A program made the translations under genes and the position numbers. A DNA stretch of 39,173 nt from Bacteroides sp. (GTDB lineage: Bacteria; Bacteroidota; Bacteroidia; Bacteroidales; Bacteroidaceae), in NCBI GenBank assembly GCA_021203515.1, contig JAJQAY010000005.1, positions 1 to 39,173 on the forward strand, read 5' to 3'. This document shows, piece by piece, positions 1-9,759 of this stretch; the stretch's first letter is position 1; every line of letters begins with the position of its first letter. The notes below the pieces were generated by a model. The model saw nothing but the letters and a program-made list of their open reading frames with translations. It was not told the origin of the DNA and searched no databases.

Positions 1-49
1 CATCTGACTGTTAATCAGAGGGTCCTTGGTTCAAGTCCAAGAGGAAGAG
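1..49 (+). tRNA. tRNA-Asn (GTT), 3' part, cut by the window start
   Basis: The first bases form an anticodon arm with stem TCTGA/TCAGA and the seven-base loop CTGTTAA, which places GTT at the anticodon and predicts asparagine. A variable loop follows, then a T arm with stem CTTGG/CCAAG and the loop TTCAAGT. The 3' acceptor strand runs to about base 49. CCA is not encoded, which is common in Bacteroides. The acceptor 5' strand and D arm lie upstream of the window, so completeness cannot be judged. Confidence 0.9.
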
Positions 50-58
50 CAAGCAATC

Positions 59-95
59 AGCCACTTACAAAACCATGTAAGTGGCTTTTTCTTTT
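59..95 (+). terminator. Rho-independent terminator after tRNA-Asn
   Basis: A perfect 10-bp stem (AGCCACTTAC at 59-68, GTAAGTGGCT at 77-86) with an 8-base loop is followed by a T-rich tail to 95. It lies directly behind the tRNA and would end its transcript. Confidence 0.9.
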
Positions 96-140
96 ATAAA
101 AACACGTCAGAAACCACAAATTTATATCAGGACTATTATT

Positions 141-1637
141 ATGAAAAGGAAACAGATTCTCATCTACATTATCTTATTTGCTTTAATTTTTATAGCAGTA
201 TCTATCTACACTTACTTTCAAAGCTGGCAAATCAAAGACGACGATGCATTATTTGCCGTGATGACGGCAGTAACACTTCCTGCCGCTATTTCGTTGGTAT
301 CCCTATGGTCAAGCAATGGTTTCAGAAGTTTCAGACGCGATGCGACAGGCGTTGTAAGTGCTGCCATTTTATTGTTATTCTCACAAATAGGTACTTGTCT
401 GGCTTATTTCTTTGTCTATAAAGAAAATCCTTCCGATAGAATCTGGTTTTATGCCGGAGGTATGGCAGTTGCCGCCTTGCTAATGTTGGCATTACATGAT
501 ACTGTCAGGAAACAGCAACATATTGTGGAAGACAAACCACTGTTCTCCAAAATCTGCCAAAGCATCATGTATGGTGCTTGGGTGGCTTCACTCCTGCTTT
601 TTTTTCTCTGTCAACCTGACTTTTTCTATTTTTCATATTATTCATTACTATGGCTCATACGGTGCTGATGTCAATATAGAAGAAGTCTTATATATCTATG
701 CTTTCATTTTTCTGATAGCATCCATTGCATCGTTTCTTATTTCCTGGCTTTGGAAATCCGCCAAACTAATCGCTTCTTTAGTGGGAATAATTGTTTCCCC
801 TTCCTCTTCTTTATGGGAATGTATATATTCGACAATCACGCGGTTAGTACATTCATGCCCTTCTCCACAGACAATATTCAGCCCTATGAACCTGCTCCGG
901 ATGCACACGCCCCTATTGATGACAGTGATGACTACTATGAGGAAGAAGAGGAAGATGAGGAGGAATACAATACATATCTGGAAAGAGAAGGCGGATACAA
1001 CCCGGGATTTATTAACGACGGCATAATCGGCACGGAAGAGACAGAAGACACCGAGCATGGGGATATAGACAGTATCACCTCCGCCCTCACCTATTTCAGG
1101 GATGTAATTGGAATGGATTATAGTTTTCCCACTTTCTGTTACCCCATCTTATCTTACCGGCAACCGGCAAACATATACGACAAGGGGTTTGGGGGTAAAG
1201 CATACGATGAAATAGTGAGATTGCTCTGGAATAACAGAGTCGGCATCACCTTCAATGCCCTACTGGATATGTATAGCCATATCATTTTAGAACAGTTTCC
1301 TAAGGAAATTTATCATTCACGGGGTTATGACGAAATAGTGCACCAGTTAATTGTGAGCTATGATTACTTGTCCGCACATCCGGAAAACTTCAATGAAATA
1401 TACAATATAATGCGCAATACTTCTATCCGTGAGGAGGCTTCTTTCTATGATGCATATGATAAGTATGCCGAAATGATGAAAGATTATATTTCAGAAGAAA
1501 TCCTTATATCACCGGAAAGCTCTCTTGATGATTGCCGGACTGTATGGGTCTATTCCTTTTGGGCCAGAAGGCATCATGAAGGATGTGATAAAACTGTTTA
1601 TGAGGGGTTATTAAAATTGCAGGAAATCTACCAATAG
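141..1637 (+). pseudogene. Multi-pass membrane protein with an acidic linker, frame broken twice
   Basis: I do not recognise the family. The likely start is the ATG at 141 (MKRKQILIYIILF), which opens directly with a membrane segment. About six hydrophobic segments can be read up to ~860 if the frame changes twice: once near the nine-T run at ~599-607 and back again around 795-825. The two shifts compensate, so N- and C-terminal parts are in the same frame. After the membrane part comes a strongly acidic stretch (YYEEEEEDEEEY, ~945-980) and a soluble, probably helical C-terminal domain of about 200 residues ending at 1637. Read in one piece it would be roughly 498 residues. Because the shifts restore each other and the hydrophobic pattern is kept throughout, I think the gene is intact in nature or only recently broken. 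No partner gene is evident; the tRNA terminator precedes it. Confidence 0.6.
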
Positions 1638-1780
1638 TTTTCATCTTTCAATAATTACAATGCTATATATCCAAAGTTAACATATATTCACTAACCGGCA
1701 ATAAGGAGTTTCCGGAGAGCATCTGTCTTTATGAATGAGCACTTAAAAACCTATTCTATTAATCAAAAAAACAGAAAAGA

Positions 1781-2389
1781 ATGAAAACGTCTCTATTTCT
1801 TTTAGCCATAGGATTATTTTCATGCCTGTCCGCCAGCAAAGCACAAAACACGCCTCTTCCTTCCGAAACAAAGTTCCTGCGCCATGAGGTCTCTGTCAGT
1901 TATGGTTTTCTGCCCAACACCGATGCAGGCAGTATAGCTGAAGAGTGGCTGTTTCCGGTTGCCTCTTTCGGAGTTTATAAGCGGGAAAGCACACACTATT
2001 ACGGTGCACTGAACGTCAGTTACACTTATCGGTTCAATCGAAAAATCAGTTTGGGAGTAGTAGGCGGACTGACGGGTAACAAAGGCCGCCAGGGGAGCTT
2101 TTACGAACAACTGGATACAAAATTGAAGGACAACCGGACTTATCTCTATGTTCTGCCCACATTCCGCTACCACTGGTTTGCGCGCCCCAACTTCAGTCTC
2201 TATTCATCGGTGGGACTGGGCGCCAACTTCCTTTTCAATACGATTGGCAACGAAACCTATCGCAAGACTGAACTTGCCTATCAAGTCAGTTTCCTTGGTA
2301 TCGAATATGGCAAGCGCTTCGCTATTTTCACAGAATTCGGGATAGGCCATGCAGGAGCCATCCTTCTCGGTGGGCGCTACCGTTTCTGA
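1781..2389 (+). CDS. Small outer-membrane beta-barrel protein (OmpX/porin-like family)
   Basis: The gene encodes 202 residues and is intact. The N-terminus MKTSLFLLAIGLFSCLSASKAQ is a signal peptide with a likely signal peptidase I site after KAQ; a cysteine (C15) occurs in the hydrophobic part, but what follows fits cleavage at AQ better. The mature part has alternating hydrophobic/aromatic residues typical of transmembrane beta-strands (YGALNVSYTYRF, GVVGGLTG, YLYVLPTFRYHW, LYSSVGLGANF) and ends in GGRYRF, a terminal aromatic residue as recognised by the BAM machinery. Eight strands are likely from the length. The substrate or function is unknown. It stands alone between the membrane protein and the sigma factor of PUL 1. 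Confidence 0.75.
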   Translation: MKTSLFLLAIGLFSCLSASKAQNTPLPSETKFLRHEVSVSYGFLPNTDAGSIAEEWLFPVASFGVYKRESTHYYGALNVSYTYRFNRKISLGVVGGLTGNKGRQGSFYEQLDTKLKDNRTYLYVLPTFRYHWFARPNFSLYSSVGLGANFLFNTIGNETYRKTELAYQVSFLGIEYGKRFAIFTEFGIGHAGAILLGGRYRF

Positions 2390-2447
2390 TTAATCCGTTT
2401 TGAGACTTTTTTTTCGCAAAAGCACAAAAAAGAAACCGAACTTTAGT

Positions 2448-2476
2448 TTGAGACATCCCCAATTTAGCTATTTTTG
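2448..2476 (+). promoter_or_regulatory. Bacteroides-type promoter for the ECF sigma gene
   Basis: A -33 TTG (2448-2450) is followed, after 18 bases, by the -7 element TATTTTTG (2469-2476), matching the Bacteroides consensus TTG-N(18-21)-TAnnTTTG. The sigma factor start codon at 2507 is about 25-30 bases behind the expected transcription start. Confidence 0.65.
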
Positions 2477-2506
2477 CGCAATAAGCAGGGAGAGTTAAAA
2501 AATACT

Positions 2507-3079
2507 ATGAAACCTATCAATGTTGACTATCTGTTCGGACAAATCATTTATAAGGATGATGAACGGGCTTTCCAAGAGCTCTTTTTTGATTTCTTCGGCC
2601 CTCTGTGTGTCTTTGCCCATCGTTACATTCCCGATAAAGCAACATGTGAAGATGTGGTGCAAGATGTCTTTTTCCTATTATGGAAGAACCGGAAGAAAAT
2701 AGTTATTAAATCCTCCGCACGCAACTTTCTTATTACGAATGTGAGAAATGCCTGTATAGATTATCTCCGCCGCCGGGAAGTGGAAACAGCGTATGCAGAG
2801 AAAGTCACCGCGAAAGATTACTCCCATGAGTGTGATACGGAGACAATTTTCGGCATATCCGAACTGGAAGAAAGAATAAATGCCGCTTTGACAAAACTGC
2901 CTGACAATGTACGCCAATCCTTCGAAATGAACCGTTTTGATGATAAAACTTATACCCAAATCGCAGAAGAATGCAGTATATCGGTCAAGACAGTAGAATC
3001 TCATATCAGTAAAGCCCTGAAGATATTGCGGGAAGAACTAAAAGATTGCCTACCGTTCCTTTTACTATTTTTACATTAA
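2507..3079 (+). CDS. ECF-type RNA polymerase sigma-70 factor (PUL 1 regulator)
   Basis: The protein of about 190 residues has the usual ECF layout: region 2 with FFGPLCVFAHRYIPDKATCEDVVQDVF (the DVVQDVF core binds polymerase and melts DNA), a linker, and region 4 with LPDNVRQSFEMNRF, TYTQIAEECSISVKTVESHISKALK as the helix-turn-helix for the -35 element. I start it at the ATG at 2507 (MKPINVDYL), not at the upstream ATG at 2474 which lies too close to the promoter. It is followed 66 bases later by a FecR-type anti-sigma factor and then by an STN-domain SusC, the standard order for trans-envelope signalling in Bacteroides: glycan bound at SusC releases the sigma factor, which switches on the susCD operon. 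It is one of the few intact genes of this cassette. Confidence 0.93.
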   Translation: MKPINVDYLFGQIIYKDDERAFQELFFDFFGPLCVFAHRYIPDKATCEDVVQDVFFLLWKNRKKIVIKSSARNFLITNVRNACIDYLRRREVETAYAEKVTAKDYSHECDTETIFGISELEERINAALTKLPDNVRQSFEMNRFDDKTYTQIAEECSISVKTVESHISKALKILREELKDCLPFLLLFLH

Positions 3080-3145
3080 TTATAGAAATACAATCAGGGT
3101 GTTCGAGAAATTAAACGTCTATATAATGCTAAATATATTTTATTT

Positions 3146-4164
3146 ATGACTCAGGAAGAAACAAATCATATAGCTGCTTATCTGGAAGGCCTGCTCTCTG
3201 AAGAAGAACGAATTATCTTGGAAGAAAAGATAGCTTCCTCCCCTGCATTCAGGAAAGAAGTGGACGACTATCGCTTTATCTGGGAGCAATCACGCCTATT
3301 GAAAAGACAATCGGAGTTTCATACTTACGACAATTGGAACCGGTTACAGCGCAGACTTCATCGTGCTTCTTTCAGGACTCGCGCCTGGAACTGGACGCGC
3401 ACAGCCGCTGCCATCCCATTATTGCCACTGGTTATCAGCTTGTTCTATTTATTCTCTTCAAAACACGAAAATGTACTTGCATCCAATGAAATAATCGAGG
3501 TTACATCAGCCCCCGGTTTGGTCTCAAAAATCACTTTATCAGACAGCACGCAGATATGGCTTAATTCCGGGAGTTCTTTAACTTATCCCCGTCAGTTTAC
3601 TACTGACAGACGTGAAGTACAGTTAACGGGCGAAGCCTATTTCAAAGTAAAATCGGATAAAGAACATCGCTTTGACGTGAAGGTTCCCGGCAGCATGACG
3701 GTTAGTGCCTACGGAACAGAATTTAATGTTTCCGCTTATAAAGAGGATGCTACGGTAGAAGCCGTATTAACCAAAGGGCATATTGAGATTAAAACAGAAA
3801 ATGCATCATCGGAACATCTCACCGTATCCCAACAAGCTACCTATAACAAGATAGACGGCCGCTTGCAAGTGCTCGAATGCAACATTATGGAAAAGACAGC
3901 ATGGAAAGACGGCAAACTAATATTCCGCAAAGCTGGCATCATGGAGATAGCTAAGAAATTATCACGGCATTTCAACGCCGATTTTACAGTGAAAGGACGC
4001 TCTTTGGTGAATTATGAATTCTCGGCAACCTTTACGGATGAATCTCTTTCAGATATTCTTTCTATTTTGAAAAGACCTCTCCCATGGAATTTAAGATAGA
4101 AGAACCGCTGAAGAAAGACGACCAAAGCTATCATCGTAAAAAAGTCATTCTCACCCTGAAATAA
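3146..4164 (+). pseudogene. FecR-family anti-sigma factor, late frameshift
   Basis: The N-terminal cytoplasmic part (residues 1-75, FecR N-terminal helices that hold the sigma factor) is followed by one membrane segment at about residues 85-105 (TRTAAAIPLLPLVISLFYLF) and a periplasmic FecR domain with the family signature LTGEAYFKV and YGTEFNVSAY, then the C-terminal DUF4974 domain. The frame breaks near 4062-4076; in the neighbouring frame it continues with EKTSPMEFKIEEPL and ends with VILTLK and a stop at 4164, the usual end of this family. Without the shift the ORF stops at 4099. One indel restores about 339 residues. It should contact the STN domain of the SusC encoded next, completing the signal chain to the sigma factor. 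Confidence 0.88.
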
Positions 4165-4260
4165 GAAATTTAAAAAAGAGAGATTTTCTGATAGGGTATT
4201 CTTCATTCCATTCGTCAAGTTAATGAAATAGCACTTTGTTAACTTTAAAAAAAAGAAAGA

Positions 4261-7200
4261 ATGGAATCAAACTTTAAAATTCCTTTGGCTATGAGATTAA
4301 CCTTCGTATTACTATTCTCAATGCTACTGAATTTACAGGCTACAGAAGCTTTCTCTCAGTCTGTAACAGTTTCTCTCAATTTAAACAATGTGACGGTTGA
4401 GCATGTCTTGAATGCAATAGAGCACCAGTCCGGGCTCTATTTTGTCTACAACAGTAAGTTGATTAATGTGGACCGCTTGGTTTCTATCCACTTGGATAAG
4501 AAACCGGTAGAAGCGGTATTAAAGGAGTTATTTAACGAAGGAAAAGTCGTTTATGAGATTGTCGATAAACATGTCGTCTTATCTCCCAGCACTTCGCAAT
4601 TACAGTCCATTTTGCAAGAAAAGAAGGTAACCGGAGTTGTGAAGGATGCGACAGGCGAGCCTATCATCGGTACAAATGTGACACTGAAAGGGGTGCAAGG
4701 CACAGGTACAGTGACTAATCTTGACGGATATTTCTCGCTGAATGTTCCTTTAGATGACGGCGTATTGCTTATATCCTATATCGGTTATCTTTCTTAGGAA
4801 ATTCCAATAGGCAATAAGAATAACTTCAATATTATCTTGAAGGAAGATACAAAGGCTCTGGACGAAGTGGTGGTAGTAGGTTTTGTTACCCAAAAGAAGG
4901 CGAATGTGACCGGAGCCGTTTCTTAGGTGTCTATGGACAAGACCTTGGCAAATCGTCCGGTCACCAGTCTGGGTGCTGCGTTACAAGGTTCAATGCCCGG
5001 TTTCACTGCCTCTACGGAAGCTGCTCCGGGTGGTAGTAACAATTTTAATATCCGTGGAGAAAACTCTATTACCGGAGGTGATCCTCTTGTATTGGTGGAT
5101 AATGTTATTTTCAATGATTTGTATTTACTGAATCCGGCAGATATTGAGAGCGTTACCGTATTAAAAGACGCCTCCTCAGCAGCCATTTACGGTGCGCGCG
5201 CTTCTTTCGGTGTTATCCTGATTACGACCAAAAAAGGCAAAAAGGAATGAAAGCCTGACTATCAATTACAACAATAACTTCGCCGTATCTAATGTCAGCA
5301 ATCAACTGAAACCTGCTTCCCCCGTCGATATGATTCAGACCTTGAAAGACGGTGGCTATACTTCCATCTGGTCGGGACAGAATATAGATACTTATCTGGA
5401 TTTGCTGCACGAATACAATGCAAACCCTTCGCTTTATCCGAAAGGCTGGACAGAAGCCAATGGAACAAAATATTTCCTGCGCGACACCGGCGTCCTGAAA
5501 GAAATGTTCGAAACGGGATTTCAGCAGACCCACAACCTGTCGGCACAAGGCGGTAGCGAGCACATCAATTATCGTATGTCGGCAAGCTATACCAAACAAG
5601 ACGGTATTCTGGTTGCCAACAAAGATGCCTTCGACCGCATCAACGTAGCCAGTTATGTAAATGGAGATATTACCAAATGGCTCTCTACTTCTTTGAATAT
5701 ATCTTATAGCAAAGGCAATAAGACTTATCCGATAGACGATGGCGACTTGGGCAGTATGTTCAAAACCAACCTGCCTTCTTATCATCCCGTAGGCAACCTG
5801 CCTTATGGGTCAGATGGTGAGGAATATCCGGTGATGTCTCCTGCCAACCTGATACGCCTAAGAAATGCGTCCAAAAAAGAAACCGATGATACCCGCATCC
5901 TCTCGCGCACGGTACTGAAACCCTTCAAGGGGTTTGAAGCTATCCTGGAATATTCCTATCAAGTAGGAAATACGGATTACGAACAATATACAAACAAGTT
6001 CGAAGTACATCAGGGATCGGCTGAAGCCGTCAAACCTTCTACGGCAAATACTCCCTTCAATATATACAAGGAGTCGACCAGATACACCACTATCAATGCG
6101 TTTGCCACTTACGAAAAGGATTTCAATAATAAACACTATTTATCTGCCCTTGCAGGCTTCAACCAGGAAAAGAATGATTATCGTAAACTCTCGTCCACAG
6201 CCTACAACATGATAAGCAATGAATTGCACTCCATTTCAGGTTCGGACGATAGCACACCTCCTATTACCAGAGACTCTTATGACCAATATGGTTTGCGAAG
6301 CGGCTTCTTCCGTGCTACCTATAATTTCATGCACCGGTATTTCTTGGAGTTCAACGGTCGCTATGACCTTTCCTCCAAGTTCCCGAAAGGATATCGCGGC
6401 GGCTTCTTTCCTTCCGTATCTGCCGGTTGGAGCTTGATTGACGAACCATTTATGAAATCCATTACCAATATCGTATCTACTTTAAAGATAAGAGGCTCAT
6501 ATGGTGTATTAGGTAATCAGGCTATTGACAATTACGGTTATCTGCCTACATTGGGCATTGTGGAAAAGAAAGACCTGCAGTGGATATACAATGACACTCT
6601 GCCCGTAACATTGAATGCGCCCGGCATGGTACGCGCCAATTATACATGGGAAAAGGTAAAGACCTTCAATATTGGTTGGATTCGGCTTCCTTGAAAACAA
6701 GTTGAACGGTTCTTTCGAAGTATATCGCCGCAATACCAACGGCATGTTAGGCCCCGTTCGTGATTTCCCCGCTGTGGCAGGCGCCACTGAACCCAAGCAA
6801 AATGCGGCTGACATGAAAACAAACGGTTGGGAACTAGGCATCAATTGGAGAGACCGCATCGGTAAAGTAAATTATGGTGTCGGTTTCAATATCTATGACT
6901 CACGTTCCGAAATCACTCGCTATGAAAACGAGAACAAAGCTTTTGCCAGCGAAGATGATAAGACTTTCTATGTAGGCAAGTAAATGGGAGAAATCTGGGG
7001 TTACCTGACCGATGGTTTTTATACGGCAGACGATTTCGATGCAAACGGTGCCTTGAAAGAAGGAGTAGTACGCATAAACGGTGTCACTTCACACCCGGGC
7101 GACATTAAGTACAAAAATTTACGTGATGATGACACCCATGTCAATGTGATAACCAACGGTGACAATTCGGCCCTGAACCCCGGTGATATGGTCAGAATTG

Positions 7201-7691
7201 GTAATAAAAAAGCTCGTTACCAGTATGGAGCCAACGGTTTTGTAGAATGGAAAGGATTCAATTTCTCATTTATGTTACAGGGAGTAGGCAAACGCGATGC
7301 ATGGCTGGACGGTGCCATCACTTTCCCCATGACCGACCAATATGGTGTGGTTTATGCTCATCAAGTAGGCAAAATCTGGACGGAAGATAATCCAAACGCT
7401 TTCTACGGCCGCATCTATGAAAATGCAGGAAGTTCTCAAAGCGCCAATCAGTGCAAATCGGACAAGTTCCTGTATAACGCTGCTTATCTGAGGGTGAAGA
7501 ATATCTCACTGAGCTACACCTTCCCACAGAAACTAATACAGCCCTTGTGCCTGAAAGGATTGAAAGTATTCTTTAGTGGAGAAAATCTGTTTACGTTCAA
7601 CCATTTGCCCGATGGTGTAGATCCGGAAAATCTGAACTGGAGTTATCCTCATTCAAAGACCTATTCATTTGGTATTAACCTTACTTTATAA
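4261..7691 (+). pseudogene. SusC-like TonB-dependent transporter with STN signalling domain, broken at several places
   Basis: A signal peptide (residues 1-33, ending near AFSQS) is followed by an STN domain (about 34-110: LNLNNVTVEHVLNAIE, FVYNSKLI, PVEAVLKELF), a carboxypeptidase-like regulatory domain (VTGVVKDATGEPIIGTNV, ISYIGY), the TonB-box region VVVVGF, a plug with ENSITGGDPLVLVDN and SVTVLKDASSAAIYGARA, then a 22-strand barrel ending SYPHSKTYSFGINLTL. Interruptions: TAG at 4795 and 4924 and TAA at 6981, each at a position where relatives have Gln; an extra base near 5244; and about two missing T in runs near 6672-6685. All fragments are collinear and family-like. Role: outer-membrane import of a glycan and, through STN, signalling to FecR. 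If the stops are real the transporter is dead. Confidence 0.93.
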
Positions 7692-7706
7692 TAAAAACTG
7701 GAAGAC

Positions 7707-9636
7707 ATGAAAAAGTATATATTGTATTTATTATGCATCCCGGCAGCACTGCTAACCGGTTGCGATGACAGTTTTTTTGGATTATGCTCCGAAAACGAAC
7801 CCAACGGAAGAGACGGCTTTTGTGTCGTATGACAATTTCAAAACCTATTCATGGGGGTTATACGGCATCTTTAGCAACAGCGTAATGAAGCAGTTTATTG
7901 ACACTTCTGCCGACCGTCTGACGATGGCTGATGGAGATTTTCAGGCCAACTACTTATCTAAAAGTGATGGAACAGATGTACAGAATAATGCCTGGCAATG
8001 GAATAACATCACTCCTTCCATGAATAATGATAACGGTTGGAACTTCGATTTCATCCGGAGAGTGAATGTGATGTTGCGCAATATCGACGGATCTCAAATG
8101 ACAGATGGCGAGAAAGACCATTGGCGTTCAGTCGGTTATTTCTTCCGCAGCTATCGTTATTATGATTTGCTGGCACGCTATGGCGATGTTCCTTGGCTGG
8201 AAGATGTAGTGAGTGATGAAGATATGGATATCCTTTATAGCCCGCGTACCCCACGCAACGAAGTGGCTGCCAATACTCTGCGTGACCTTCAGTTTGCCGA
8301 AACCCATATCAAGATAGACGGTGACGGACAAAATACAATCAATCAGGCTACTGTTCGTGCATTGATGTCCCGCTTCTGCCTTTTTGAAGGAACTTGGCGC
8401 AAATATCACGGCTTGTCGGGTGCAGAGACTTATCTAAATGAATGCGAACGGGTTTCCAAGGAGTTGTTACAGAAGTATCCGTCTATTACCCCACGCTACA
8501 CGGACGTGTGGTGCTCCGACGATTTGGGAAAAGTGGACGGAATGATACTTTATAAGGAATGTCTGCCCGATCTCATCATGTCCACCTTCCCCCGCCACGA
8601 AAGAGGCGGTTCGCAAAAATATGGTTTGCATGCCCGTACGGTAGCCCGCTACCTGTGCCAAGATGGCAAACCGGTTTCCGCCAGCCCAGAATACGAGGGC
8701 AAGGGAGTGGACGCTACCGTGAATGACGAGTTCAAAAATCGCGACTTCTGCCTCTACTGGCGCTGCATTCCTCCTTATAAAACAAAAATTGGAAATGGAG
8801 TGGCTATCACCGATGCTAATCAAAATGACTGGTGGGATGACTCGATGGATCCCAAAGACAGGTATTACATTGACTATATGAATAATGTGGTCAACAAAGG
8901 AGACCCTTATCACCAGTTCCCTATGCGTACATGGCAACCTCAGTTCCTATCCAGAGTACCGATGATTCAGACTTCAAAGTATTCGTGGGGACCGATGAGA
9001 AATTATGGCGGCTATTATCTCTATATGACGTATAGCACTTACAATGAAACGGCTATCCTGGCCGGTGGACGCTATGCTGTAAGCGATTGCCCCATCTTCC
9101 ACATCGAAGAAATCATGCTGAACTATGCAGAAGTAGAGTTTGAATTGGGCAAGTTCGACCAGTCGGTGGCCGACCGCACCATTAACATGCTTCGCGACCG
9201 TGCCCATGTAGCACATATGACCGTTTCTGATATTACATCATCCTTTGACCCGGACAGAGACCCGGCTGTCGATCCGATTGCCTTGGAAATCCGCCGCGAA
9301 CGTATGGCAGAGTTACTGGGCGAGGGCTTCGGCTTCTATGATATCCGACGCTGGAAACGTGCCGACTACTACATGAACCAACGGCCGCTTGGCGTAAAAG
9401 TGGCAGCCACCGAGGTAAACGAATACTTTGGCGAAGGTTCCAAATTTATTCAGGCAAGTGACGTAAACCCGGCAGCTTCCGTATTCCCCGAAGACATAGG
9501 CCGTGCGGTTTGTGTAGGCGACTTTATGAAGCAAGGTAAAGGCTGGAAAGACACTTATTATCTGAACCCGATTCCACAATCTCAGCTAACCTTAAACGAC
9601 AAACTGGAACAAAATCCCGATTGGGACAAGGAATAA
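7707..9636 (+). pseudogene. SusD-like surface glycan-binding lipoprotein, one frameshift near the N-terminus
   Basis: The start at 7707 gives MKKYILYLLCIPAALLTGC, a lipoprotein signal with the lipobox LTGC, followed by DDSFLDYAP, the typical SusD N-terminus, once one T is removed from the seven-T run at about 7769-7776. The remaining ~620 residues are open in one frame to 9636. The helical SusD domain is recognisable by WNFDFIRRVNVMLRN, YYDLLARYGDVPWL, EIMLNYAEVEFELG, EIRRERMAELLGEGFGFYDIRRW and the C-terminal LNPIPQSQLTLN. It starts 15 bases after the SusC stop and would sit as a lid on that transporter. A rho-independent terminator follows. Confidence 0.93.
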
Positions 9637-9674
9637 TAAATATTTTCAGTAGAATAAATATTTATTAATGTAAG

Positions 9675-9726
9675 CCTGCCCGTCAATTCCCTCATTTTCA
9701 GGAATAATACGGGCAGGTTTTATTCT
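9675..9726 (+). terminator. Terminator after PUL 1 susD
   Basis: A 9-bp GC-rich stem (CCTGCCCGT at 9675-9683 with ACGGGCAGG at 9709-9717) closes a 25-base loop and is followed by TTTTATTCTT. It separates susCD from the sulfatase, which has its own promoter-like element. Confidence 0.8.
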
Positions 9727-9744
9727 TCGTTTTAATTAATCACC

Positions 9745-9752
9745 TATATTTG
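9745..9752 (+). promoter_or_regulatory. Candidate -7 promoter element directly before the sulfatase
   Basis: TATATTTG matches the Bacteroides -7 consensus TAnnTTTG exactly. It ends only eight bases before the ATG at 9760, so a transcript from it would have almost no leader. A clear -33 TTG at the right distance is not obvious. Confidence 0.4.
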
Positions 9753-9759
9753 TATCTTG

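Noticed and set aside
1..95. tRNA gene as attachment site of an island
   Set aside because: No integrase follows and no direct repeat of the tRNA 3' end was found further inside the window.
595..830. Programmed frameshift in the first membrane protein
   Set aside because: Two changes are needed, one at a plain T run; with similar indels in most other genes, sequence error is the simpler reading.
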